DNA from: Bacteroidota bacterium
GTDB lineage: Bacteria; Bacteroidota; Ignavibacteria; UBA10030; UBA8401
Length of the DNA: 6,641 bases
Direction of reading: 5' to 3'
Assembly (NCBI GenBank): GCA_025355705.1
Contig: JANXZD010000442.1
Location: 1-6,641, forward strand
Shown here: positions 1 through 6,641 of the stretch, one piece after another
Layout of the letters: every line of letters starts with the position of its first letter
Numbering within the stretch: the first letter of the stretch is position 1
The notes under the pieces: model-generated
What the model was told of the DNA's origin: nothing
Database searches by the model: none
What the model saw: the letters and a program-made list of their open reading frames with translations, nothing else
Translations under genes and position numbers: made by a program

Positions 1-1
1 G

Positions 2-637
2 AATAAAAATGTTTCTCGTGGAAATTTTTTCAGTCTCTTCACAAACAAAGAACGGTTCTTTCGTTACCTCAAATGTATTTTTATCGGTTTACCGACGTGG
101 TATTGCGTTGGAATTCTTGTAACGCTTTCCCCTGAATTTGCAAAAGCATTGAATGTTGATGGCACTGTCAGTGCCGGACGTTCTGTGATGTTCTTCTATC
201 TTGGATTGATTCCGGGAGATTTTCTTAGCGGATTATTAAGTCAATTAATGAGAAGCAGGCGGAAAATTATTCTTACATTCTTGATACTAAATTGCGTTGC
301 GATTACAACATATTTTATGTCACGCGGCATGTCTGCAGATTCGCTCTATTACATTACCTTCTTTTTAGGATTCAGTGTCGGTTATTGGGCTGTATTCGTT
401 ACAAACGCTGCAGAACAATTTGGGACGAATCTTAGAGCAACCGTTGCTACAACAGTACCGAATATGGCTCGCGGTGCAACAGTGCCAATATCAATTGCAT
501 TCACATATGCTTCTGCACAATTTGGAATTCTTGCCGGAGGTGCGATTGTTGGTGCGTTAAGTCTTAGCATTGCACTTTACGCACTCTATCATTTGGATGA
601 AACCTTCGGGAAAGATTTGGACTTTATAGAAAGATAA
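2..637 (+). CDS. MFS transporter, C-terminal half (5'-truncated)
   Basis: This is the C-terminal half of a major facilitator superfamily permease of the inner membrane; the frame is open to the left edge, so the start lies outside and 211 residues are visible. Six hydrophobic segments can be read (visible residues about 24-46, 61-82, 88-105, 112-135, 145-168 and 174-195), matching helices 7-12 of a 12-helix carrier. A basic RSRRK loop between the second and third segments corresponds to the cytoplasmic loop between helices 8 and 9. The segment AEQFGTNLRATVA fits the family motif at the end of helix 10 (E-x-F-x-T-x-x-R-A-T) seen in sugar and organic-acid symporters. The short charged tail ends at TAA 635-637. 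A TTG at 149 is only an internal codon, since strong coding sequence precedes it. The substrate cannot be told from this half. The gene converges on the large minus-strand gene across a shared hairpin. Confidence 0.88.
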   Translation, partial: NKNVSRGNFFSLFTNKERFFRYLKCIFIGLPTWYCVGILVTLSPEFAKALNVDGTVSAGRSVMFFYLGLIPGDFLSGLLSQLMRSRRKIILTFLILNCVAITTYFMSRGMSADSLYYITFFLGFSVGYWAVFVTNAAEQFGTNLRATVATTVPNMARGATVPISIAFTYASAQFGILAGGAIVGALSLSIALYALYHLDETFGKDLDFIER

Positions 638-643
638 ATTATA

Positions 644-678
644 AAGTTGTAGGACACCATGGAGGTGTCCTACAACTT
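644..678. terminator. Bidirectional hairpin terminator between converging genes
   Basis: A perfect inverted repeat has 15-bp arms (644-658 and 664-678, AAGTTGTAGGACACC and its complement) around a 5-nt loop ATGGA. It starts 6 nt after the stop codon of the plus-strand transporter and 6 nt after the stop of the minus-strand gene, so it is placed to end both transcripts. There is no clean T run on either side; the minus-strand side is richer in T (TATAATTTATCTTTC) than the plus side. The hairpin is seen directly; the terminator role is inferred from position and symmetry. Confidence 0.8.
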
Positions 679-684
679 CAATAT

Positions 685-954
685 TCACTTTAACATCAGC
701 ATCTTTTTTGTCTCGATGAGCTTTCCAACTTCCAATTTATAGAAATACACTCCGCTCGCAACGTGTCGATTAAGATCGTTCTTCCCATTCCATTCAACAA
801 CAAATCGTCCTGCAGATTTTTCTTCGTTCAATACTGTTGCCACTTTTCTTCCAATGATATCGTAAATTTTTAAAGAAACGTTTGACTGATGCGGAAGTCC
901 AAACTCGATCTTCGTTGTAGGATTAAATGGATTAGGATAATTCTGTGACAAAGA
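685..954 (-). other. T9SS type A C-terminal sorting domain
   Basis: This encodes residues 1150-1238 of the large surface protein, a complete type A sorting domain of normal length (about 90 residues). It opens with QNYPNPFNPTTKIEFGLP, continues through a VSLKIYDIIGRKVATVLN strand pair and a W-N-G-K-N segment, and closes with ASGVYFYKLEVG and a basic KKMLMLK tail. In the FCB group this domain is recognised by the type IX secretion machinery at the outer membrane and is normally removed on export. The match to the family is unambiguous. Confidence 0.95.
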
Positions 955-3900
955 AAAATCTTGAGGCACGGTTGAGACCTGTTCAATGCCAACACCAAGA
1001 GTTTTTAGTGTGATTGACTTGATATCTCCAGTTTTGACTGAAATAAATGGCTGTATTCTTATTTTAGTCCCTGTAGCTGGTGGAACTCCGTCACCTTTTT
1101 CATTCACAAAAGAAATATTTCTTAATGTCCAGTTGACGCCGTTCATTAAACGACCTTTAACTGTAGCGGAAAGATTCGGAACATTTCTTCCATTCGCATC
1201 TTTTACCAATGTTTGATAATACCGTATATCATTATTTGAACCATCCTTGATATCTACAATGCCGGCGATTTGATCAAAGACCGGTTTTCCATTGATCAAA
1301 CCATTTGCTGCATCAATATTCCACAATGTATCTGTCGATGAAGTTACAATTACCGGCCAAACCCTTGTTGTATCTTGATAGACCGCAAATGGCACACTGC
1401 AATATTTTGCGTTGCCTGGCGTAGGACTAAATACTTCACGAGGTAACGTTAATGCGTAGTTTGAATCACCGGATAAGAATCGAATCTCAACGATGGATTC
1501 ACTAGCCCTTGCGCCAGTCCAGTTATTAAGTGGTCCTACCATACTATATGTTTTCTCAGGATTCGGGACATTTAAAACTATGCCTATCGTTGGAGCAATT
1601 TGTTGTACTGATTTTGGTCCAAGCGGTGAGGGAGCAATGAAAATGGAAAAACCAACCAATCTATTTTCCGCACGTGTAAAAATTGATGGTGTTGGTATTG
1701 TTTGTGAAGGAAGTAATTGCCGTTTAATTAATCCATCAGCGATCTGCCCTCGAACTTCACCGTTCGGGCGTAATGCAGTTTTAATGTTTACAAATAAATT
1801 CCCTGCATAGAAATCATCCACTAACGAATCAGGAATTTGCCATGTATTATCTGCGATTGTATTATTGAGAATTGAAAAAGTATAAGCCACCGGTCCGTTG
1901 ATACCGTACGCGCTCATATAAATGTTCGCTGATTCAATTAAACCCGATAATGATTTGATAGTAAAATTTGAATATTTTACTGTTGTCTTCGCATCATTGA
2001 TCGTAAAATTAAATGATCCATTCGAATTTTTTATTACACTCGCAGTATCAGCAGGTGTAAGATTAGCAGTTACTGTTGCATAATCCGACCCCGAAATAGG
2101 TTTTACAATTGTCCAATTTCTTGTAGAAAGTCCGCTTCCACCAAACCATATATCGTATTGTTCCCCTGAATGCGACTTGTCGAATATGACGTAACCAATT
2201 TCTGCATCATTAACACCAATAACATTTGTGGCGGAAGTATTTAATGTATCTGTAATATTAGCCTGTTGAACGACAGGAAAAGACCATTCCGTATTCCAAA
2301 TATTCCCTTTATTATCAGATAATGAAACATTGACTTTGTAATTTGGTTCGGAATAATTCATCGGAAGCCGGAACGTAAAAAAATTTCCTGATGAAACAGC
2401 AGATTCTCCTCCTGCCGCAACAGAGCCAAATGAATATTCTTTCGCAAACTCTGTGCTGGATGAAACAATTGTTTTTAATCCTGAAAGTGCAAACGGTGAA
2501 TTATTTTTCACTGTAAACGTGTAATGGATAAATTCGCCATTGTTCACAATACCATTGTTATTAATATTGTCAAACAATACCTGAGCATTTGAAATTGTAA
2601 TACTACCAACTGTTGTAACCCTTTCCAACACTTTTAAAATGGTATATGTTTTATTATTGCTATCGGTAAAAGTTATATCAACACCGGAAGGAACTGCTGA
2701 ACGAGCAATAGTAAGTGCGTTCGCAAAAGTACCATCATTTGCACTGCCATCATTATGTAATCCATCATCGAGCAGTTGGACGGAATTTCCATAAATGTTC
2801 CCGTTAATCGATTTGAATTTTCCTGAAGGAGCAATAGCTTTTAAATAAATTGTAGCTTCTGTAGAATTAGGATATGAAACTGATGCACTCAACATTGGTG
2901 GAATTGATTCGAACAATGTATTGTACATAAATTGAACCGTTCGATCGTTCTCCTTCATCGTTGCAATACTTTGTAAATAATCATTGCCAATTCCGCCGAC
3001 GACACCTACAACAATTTCCTGCGTATCGCCAATGGCCATCGTAAAAGGACCGCTTGACTGCAACATCCTTCTATCCCCCGGCGGATCTAACATGCCATCA
3101 ATCCAACCAGTTCGAGTTATTGGATCACCTGATAACCAAAATTTTGTTGGAAGTTTAGTTACTGGATCAATTACAGGATTCGGATCCGGTAGTCCTTGTG
3201 GAGTTGGAGGAAGACCGCGCAACATCTGATACCATTGAATTGCACCGTCAGGTATAAATGGAGGATCATAATATGCTCCTCCGGCCGAAAAATAAATATA
3301 AGAAGTCATCTCTAAATTTTTATAGCCAGTTTTTTTCTTTAGATCAAACACTGCAGTGTCGCCGGGTGAAGAAAGAATTGGTCCTTGTAAAAAATCGTAT
3401 CCCAAAGATGGCGGCACCAAATTAAACTTTCGATAATTAGCATCAAGATTTTTCGAATTATACACATACCCTAAACTTAATGTAGTGTCGCACCCAACAT
3501 AGTCATCTCCTGCATCTCCAAGATCCGGGTCAGACCAATGTGCAAGATATGTCTGAGTCAATCGAGCGGTGTCCGGTGTTGCAGCAGTTCCTTTATAGAT
3601 CAATTTGAATTTTTTATAAATAATATTCCCCGGTACTCCGCTTGAATTATATCCCCACACTGTTACTTGCTGCTCCAATCCTAAAGCTTTCGTTTTCCAT
3701 GGAGATTCTAATGTTCCGATATCGTTGCACACATACCAAATCACTTGATCTGCCTTTGCAATTCCTGGTTCATCGGCTTGTGGATATAGTTTTGGAACTT
3801 CTTTCCCATTAACTGTTTCAAATTGTGGAGTATAGATTCCATCATTATTTGCATCGTAGAATGGTGCACCTTTTGCCGCAGGCCATTCCTGCCAATCTTT

Positions 3901-4401
3901 CTTATACTGGTCTCTTAATGGTTGAATATCTATTTCAGTCAATGACAATATATCTTTAGCTAAATATTCTGCAGCATCCTGTTTAAGATCAGCAGTTGCA
4001 TAATCACGTCGAATTCTCCAGATGCGAACATTTGGATCATTTGGATTTTCTATCAATCCTGTTCGTATGCCAAGTATTGCACCAGCCTGAAATCCTTTGT
4101 TGTAACTGAATCCGGTGATCCGTAGTCCGGAAATTCCATCCGTCGCAATAGTTCCAATCATTAAACCGGAACAATAAATAGCATAGTCTGTAGCTCGTGG
4201 ATATGTCAAACCGGAATTTCCGTTCGCAGGATTGCGTTCCATCTCTCCGTTATCAGAATACCACGCAGACATATTATTAATGTTTAACAACGTACTGAAA
4301 GGTGTTCCCTGTGGTTTTCGAATTTTGCTCTGCAGTTCTTTTGCATTCGCAAAAAAGGCGATCGCAGCCAATAGCATTATGGTGATCAGTGTAGTTCTCA
4401 T
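685..4401 (-). CDS. Large T9SS-secreted surface protein with degenerate CHRD-like domain
   Basis: A 1238-residue exported protein. Residues 1-20 form a Sec signal peptide (Arg2, hydrophobic core, likely cleavage after A-N-A at 20). Residues about 30-500 are a region I cannot assign to a named domain; it contains an acidic loop D183-x-N-x-D187-G-x-Y resembling a calcium loop. Residues about 500-600 carry LLDDGLHNDGSANDGTF (543-559), like acidic loops in extracellular beta-sandwich (choice-of-anchor type) domains. Residues about 605-710 (NNGE at 620-623, then FTVKNNS) resemble a CARDB/DUF11-like beta-sandwich. Residues about 790-887 resemble a CHRD domain, ending in NLFVNIKTALRPNGEVRGQI. Residues 1150-1238 are a T9SS type A sorting domain (QNYPNPFNPTTKIEFGLP, then SGVYFYKLEVG and KKMLMLK), which in this phylum directs cargo through the outer membrane, usually with surface attachment. 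The start ATG at 4401 is supported by the signal peptide and a ribosome binding site. No catalytic motif is seen; a structural or adhesive role is possible but unproven. Confidence 0.93.
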   Translation of the reverse strand: MRTTLITIMLLAAIAFFANAKELQSKIRKPQGTPFSTLLNINNMSAWYSDNGEMERNPANGNSGLTYPRATDYAIYCSGLMIGTIATDGISGLRITGFSYNKGFQAGAILGIRTGLIENPNDPNVRIWRIRRDYATADLKQDAAEYLAKDILSLTEIDIQPLRDQYKKDWQEWPAAKGAPFYDANNDGIYTPQFETVNGKEVPKLYPQADEPGIAKADQVIWYVCNDIGTLESPWKTKALGLEQQVTVWGYNSSGVPGNIIYKKFKLIYKGTAATPDTARLTQTYLAHWSDPDLGDAGDDYVGCDTTLSLGYVYNSKNLDANYRKFNLVPPSLGYDFLQGPILSSPGDTAVFDLKKKTGYKNLEMTSYIYFSAGGAYYDPPFIPDGAIQWYQMLRGLPPTPQGLPDPNPVIDPVTKLPTKFWLSGDPITRTGWIDGMLDPPGDRRMLQSSGPFTMAIGDTQEIVVGVVGGIGNDYLQSIATMKENDRTVQFMYNTLFESIPPMLSASVSYPNSTEATIYLKAIAPSGKFKSINGNIYGNSVQLLDDGLHNDGSANDGTFANALTIARSAVPSGVDITFTDSNNKTYTILKVLERVTTVGSITISNAQVLFDNINNNGIVNNGEFIHYTFTVKNNSPFALSGLKTIVSSSTEFAKEYSFGSVAAGGESAVSSGNFFTFRLPMNYSEPNYKVNVSLSDNKGNIWNTEWSFPVVQQANITDTLNTSATNVIGVNDAEIGYVIFDKSHSGEQYDIWFGGSGLSTRNWTIVKPISGSDYATVTANLTPADTASVIKNSNGSFNFTINDAKTTVKYSNFTIKSLSGLIESANIYMSAYGINGPVAYTFSILNNTIADNTWQIPDSLVDDFYAGNLFVNIKTALRPNGEVRGQIADGLIKRQLLPSQTIPTPSIFTRAENRLVGFSIFIAPSPLGPKSVQQIAPTIGIVLNVPNPEKTYSMVGPLNNWTGARASESIVEIRFLSGDSNYALTLPREVFSPTPGNAKYCSVPFAVYQDTTRVWPVIVTSSTDTLWNIDAANGLINGKPVFDQIAGIVDIKDGSNNDIRYYQTLVKDANGRNVPNLSATVKGRLMNGVNWTLRNISFVNEKGDGVPPATGTKIRIQPFISVKTGDIKSITLKTLGVGIEQVSTVPQDFSLSQNYPNPFNPTTKIEFGLPHQSNVSLKIYDIIGRKVATVLNEEKSAGRFVVEWNGKNDLNRHVASGVYFYKLEVGKLIETKKMLMLK
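1741..2034 (-). other. CHRD-like domain region within the T9SS cargo protein
   Basis: This encodes about residues 790-887 of the large surface protein. The end matches the CHRD (chordin-type) C-terminal signature, which reads roughly N-x-x-V-N-x-x-T-x-x-x-P-x-G-E-x-R-G-Q; here it is NLFVNIKTALRPNGEVRGQI. Upstream, GLIESANIYMSAYGINGPV aligns with the usual segment containing A-H-I-H followed by N-G-P, but the histidines are replaced (ANIY). In the final motif the usual H of N-V-H-T is also replaced (NIKT). The domain boundary at the N-terminal side is approximate. Confidence 0.65.
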
Positions 4402-4642
4402 GATGATTTCCTCGAAAAGAAGTATAGGAACAGGAGAGTTTCATATAATCCCTGAAATGAGATTAAATAAAAAATAAATGCTTAGAGGTCGGTTGAATAT
4501 AGTGTAATATACATTTTTACAAAATGAAGTGGTATTACAAATTCATAACATTTTGCAGAAACAGAAGAGTTTTGACTGATTTTAATTCTGTTGCACCGAC
4601 GTAAGAAAATAATTCTAAAAGAGAATAATCATTTCGCTAAGT
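4402..4642. other. Intergenic gap, 5' leader region of the surface protein gene
   Basis: An AT-rich 241-nt gap separates the EamA stop from the start of the large surface protein gene. Apart from the ribosome binding site, I see no gene, RNA or convincing repeat. On the minus strand a TTGTAA / TATATT pair around 4498-4524 could be read as a promoter, but its 15-nt spacing is short and neither box is strong, and no Bacteroidota-type TAnnTTTG box is evident. The length of the gap suggests that the surface protein gene has its own promoter. Confidence 0.5.
4408..4413 (-). promoter_or_regulatory. Shine-Dalgarno site GAGGAA
   Basis: On the minus strand GAGGAA lies 6 nt (ATCATC) before the ATG at 4401. 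This supports that start codon for the large surface protein, in agreement with the signal peptide directly after it. It contrasts with the EamA gene in the same window, which has no such site. Confidence 0.75.
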
Positions 4643-5560
4643 TCATTTTTGTCTTGGGAATCGGTTTTGCGCAAATATGCGGATCTCGTTTGCATTCGCT
4701 GTTGCAATTCCCGTAAAGACAAGAAATGCTCCGGCAAATAATTCGGCAGATATTTTTTCGTTAAGGACTATCACCCCAAGCACAACAGCAATCAAGGGCG
4801 TGACAAACGCTGTAAGCGAGAGTAGCACTACTTCAACTCTTTTTAAAAGCCAGAAATAACTGACGAATGTTACGATCGTTCCGAAGATCGCTAAGAATGA
4901 AATGCTGAAAATCGCCATTGGCGTGAATTGTACATTCGAAAAATCTTCAACACTGACACTGGCAATCAATAAAAGAATCGCACTGATGGACATTGGAACA
5001 AAACTTACAACATACGGGCTGATTTCGTGGCCATGTTTTTTGATCATCACTGCAGAAAAACTTTGAATGACGGCACTAAGAACAACAGCAGCCATTCCAA
5101 TCATCACGTTTGATTCACCGGAAAATTGGACATCGTTTGAGAAGATGGTGACAACACCCCCGAATCCTATTAAGACGCCAAGAATTTTCAGCACAGTCAA
5201 TCGTTCTGTGGATATCAACAGACTTGACATCACTGCGACAAATAACGGATACGTTGCAAATAAGATCGACGTCATCCCTGAAGAAATGCGATGCTCTCCC
5301 CAATACACCAATCCGAATGGTAATGAAAACGAAGTTAATGCAATGACAACATAGAACCACCGTGTATGTTCATTCCATGGTATAGGGATTTTTTTGATCT
5401 TAATGATGCCAAATAATACAACACCGGCAAACGCAAATCGTAAACCGGCAGCGAGAAATGGTGTTAACGTTTCAAGACCAAGTTTAATGACAAGCCATGT
5501 GGATCCCCAAATGGTACAAATTGCAGTGTAGGCAATAATTACTTTTATGCGTTCAGACAT
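4643..5560 (-). CDS. EamA/DMT family permease
   Basis: A 305-residue inner-membrane permease of the drug/metabolite transporter superfamily, of normal full length and with about ten hydrophobic segments. Two EamA repeats are visible: about 8-141, with TIWGSTWLVIK at 16-26 and the E118-R-L-T motif at the end of helix 4, and about 152-286, with P255-L-I-A-V-V-L-G and L-N-E268-K-I in the equivalent place. Family members export or import amino acids and other small metabolites; the substrate cannot be told here. The start at 5560 (MSERIK) is chosen because helix 1 follows at once, as in the family. The frame stays open back to an ATG at 5737, but those 59 extra residues are hydrophilic and are translated repeat sequence. 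No Shine-Dalgarno site precedes 5560; the leader is A-rich (CTTAAAAAA), which is common in Bacteroidota. The basic tail ends FPRQK. Confidence 0.93.
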   Translation of the reverse strand: MSERIKVIIAYTAICTIWGSTWLVIKLGLETLTPFLAAGLRFAFAGVVLFGIIKIKKIPIPWNEHTRWFYVVIALTSFSLPFGLVYWGEHRISSGMTSILFATYPLFVAVMSSLLISTERLTVLKILGVLIGFGGVVTIFSNDVQFSGESNVMIGMAAVVLSAVIQSFSAVMIKKHGHEISPYVVSFVPMSISAILLLIASVSVEDFSNVQFTPMAIFSISFLAIFGTIVTFVSYFWLLKRVEVVLLSLTAFVTPLIAVVLGVIVLNEKISAELFAGAFLVFTGIATANANEIRIFAQNRFPRQK

Positions 5561-5568
5561 TTTTTTAA

Positions 5569-5616
5569 GTATATGAGTTGTTATGTAATTAAGTCGTTGA
5601 GTATTTAAGCAATTAT
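5569..5616. repeat. Degenerate tandem octamer array, consensus GTNNTTRA
   Basis: Read on the plus strand, six consecutive 8-nt units are GTATATGA, GTTGTTAT, GTAATTAA, GTCGTTGA, GTATTTAA and GCAATTAT. They fit GTNNTTRA at 32 of 36 defined positions, with the middle two bases free (on the minus strand, TYAANNAC). The array ends 8 nt before the EamA start codon, so it would lie in the 5' leader or promoter region of that gene. I do not recognise a named family; the role is unknown. Confidence 0.7.
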
Positions 5617-5644
5617 GACTAGAAACCATCCCAAAAACACCTCT

Positions 5645-5803
5645 ATCACTCCCAAATGTCCCGCCTTCAGGATTCCGTTCGTTGCGGGATTTGCCGCTTT
5701 TGCATTCCGCGCTTTCGGCATTCTGAAAGCGGAACAAAAGACGGAGCTTCTGACGGGAGTCCAGTATAATGGATTCCCGCCAAAAATCCGCGGGAATGAC
5801 AAA
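5645..5803. repeat. Palindromic MITE-like/REP-like intergenic element
   Basis: A GC-richer block in an AT-rich gap, built from three imperfect palindromes: 5654-5692 (AAATGTCCCGC against GCGGGATTT), 5705-5734 (TTCCGCGCTTTC against GAAAGCGGAA, 8-nt loop) and 5773-5797 (ATTCCCGC against GCGGGAAT, 9-nt loop). The right end read on the minus strand starts GTCATTCCCGC, a motif common at the ends of dispersed palindromic repeats in many bacteria; the left end TCACTCCC matches TCATTCCC at 7 of 8 positions, which suggests imperfect terminal inverted repeats. No transposase is present, so it would be non-autonomous. The ends are approximate, no target duplication was established, and copy number cannot be judged from one window. 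Overlapping open frames here on both strands are by-products of the palindromes. Confidence 0.65.
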
Positions 5804-5844
5804 GGCTAAAACAAATATTTCATTTTTGAGACCGCTTCTACTTA

Positions 5845-6641
5845 TTACACTTCCATTTTATTAAGAACTAATCCCGATATTAATTTGGGGAAAAAGAACG
5901 TCGATTTCTGCGGCATCACATTCCCGGATTTTGCAACGGCTCTCACTTGATCGATCTTTGTCGGATTCACAAAGAATGCTATCTGCGATGCTCCGCTTGC
6001 AACCTCGTCAATACACTCATGAATATTTTGAATGTAATGGATATTCAATTTTTTATCCTGTGCTTCCTGTGAAATTCCAAGAAGATTTCGAAGAATATGA
6101 TTATGAAGCAGAACAACATCCAACTCTCTTACTTCAGAAGGAAGTTCATCGGTGATCAATTGTTTTAATAATGATTCATCTTTCAGCGTTGCCGTAAAGA
6201 ATTTTGGTGAGTGCTTCGAAACAAAACCGAATGTGAAACGATTGCTTTGTTTCTGGGCGTTCATCATCATCTGCGGAGTTGGGAGAACTTCTAGAGTAAA
6301 ATGCTCCTGCAATTTTGCAGTTAATTCACCGCCATCGTATTTCGGCAGACTATGAATAACTCTGTGTGTCGGGAAGATCACCAATCCTTCATCATCAAGA
6401 TTGGTAAAGAACATCATGATATAATTATACAATTCTTTCCCTGTATGGTTCGGATTTTGCGAACGCATCAGATCCCTGTATGCCAATCCCGTTTCATACC
6501 GATGGTGTCCATCAGCGATCAGCACCTGTTTTGATTCCATTTGAGCTGCAATTCCATCAATGACCATAGGATCGGAAGTCTGCCACAGCTGATTATTCAC
6601 TTGATCGAATTCTACATCGATCACCGGATATGTTGAATGAA
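5845..6641 (-). CDS. DUF1015 family protein, C-terminal part (5'-truncated)
   Basis: This is the C-terminal part of a DUF1015 family protein, presumably cytoplasmic (no membrane segment or signal is visible). The frame is open to the right edge; 264 residues are visible against about 410-420 for the family, so about 150 N-terminal residues are missing. The hallmark IADGHHRYETGLAYRD lies at visible residues 41-56, followed by a LDDEGLVIFPTHRVIH segment and the C-terminal MPQKSTFFFPKLISGL, all conserved in the family. A GTG at 6624 is an internal valine codon (HSTYPVIDVEF runs through it) and not a start. The biochemical function is not established to my knowledge; in Bacteroidota such genes are often found near serine biosynthesis genes, but none is visible here. 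The stop is TAA (5847-5845), followed by 284 nt of repeat-rich gap before the next gene. Confidence 0.92.
   Translation of the reverse strand, partial: HSTYPVIDVEFDQVNNQLWQTSDPMVIDGIAAQMESKQVLIADGHHRYETGLAYRDLMRSQNPNHTGKELYNYIMMFFTNLDDEGLVIFPTHRVIHSLPKYDGGELTAKLQEHFTLEVLPTPQMMMNAQKQSNRFTFGFVSKHSPKFFTATLKDESLLKQLITDELPSEVRELDVVLLHNHILRNLLGISQEAQDKKLNIHYIQNIHECIDEVASGASQIAFFVNPTKIDQVRAVAKSGNVMPQKSTFFFPKLISGLVLNKMEV

Noticed and set aside
986..3229. Plus-strand open frames inside the large surface protein gene (986-1216, 1493-1810, 2984-3229)
   Set aside because: They are antisense to a clearly coding frame with signal peptide and recognised domains, and their translations show no family resemblance.
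4498..4524. Possible sigma-70-like promoter (TTGTAA, 15 nt, TATATT on the minus strand) for the surface protein gene
   Set aside because: The spacing is short, the boxes are weak, and AT-rich sequence gives such pairs by chance; not strong enough to annotate as a promoter.
4603..4629. ATTCT/AGAAT inverted repeat downstream of the EamA stop as a terminator
   Set aside because: The stem is only 5 A/T-rich base pairs with no extension, too weak to support termination.
5569..5803. CRISPR array
   Set aside because: The octamer units are contiguous and far too short, without spacers, and the palindromes differ from each other; no cas gene is present.
5605..5809. Overlapping open frames of about 65 codons on both strands (5605-5802 minus, 5615-5809 plus)
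   Set aside because: They lie in the palindromic repeat, where stop-free frames arise easily on both strands; they have no ribosome binding site and no protein-like features.

Overview
The window looks like part of a chromosome from the Bacteroidota/Chlorobiota (FCB) side of the bacteria, most likely an Ignavibacteria-like lineage. The main reason is the long exported protein ending in a type IX secretion (T9SS) type A sorting domain with the QNYPNPFNPTTKIEFGLP signature, which is typical of that group. The AT-rich composition and one start codon without a Shine-Dalgarno sequence fit this. The assignment is an inference from one protein family, not from a marker gene.

Layout, left to right. 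(1) 2-637, plus strand: the C-terminal half of a major facilitator superfamily transporter, cut by the left edge. (2) 644-678: a perfect 15-bp hairpin exactly 6 nt from the stop codons of two converging genes, probably a shared terminator. (3) 685-4401, minus strand: a 1238-residue cell-surface protein with signal peptide, acidic calcium-loop-like segments, a degenerate CHRD-like domain and a T9SS sorting domain. (4) 4402-4642: a 241-nt gap holding the ribosome binding site of that gene and no recognisable gene. (5) 4643-5560, minus: an EamA/DMT family permease of 305 residues; the longer open frame starting at 5737 is spurious. (6) 5561-5844: a repeat-rich gap with a degenerate tandem octamer array (5569-5616) next to a GC-richer palindromic element of about 160 bp (about 5645-5803). 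(7) 5845-6641, minus: the C-terminal two thirds of a DUF1015 family protein, cut by the right edge.

The three minus-strand genes point the same way but are separated by 241 and 284 nt, so they do not look like a tight operon, and their predicted jobs (surface protein, metabolite export or import, uncharacterised DUF1015 protein) do not form an obvious pathway. I see no CRISPR array, tRNA, rRNA, integrase or defence system. The least ordinary parts are the composite repeat upstream of the EamA gene and the degenerate CHRD-like domain inside the T9SS cargo protein.
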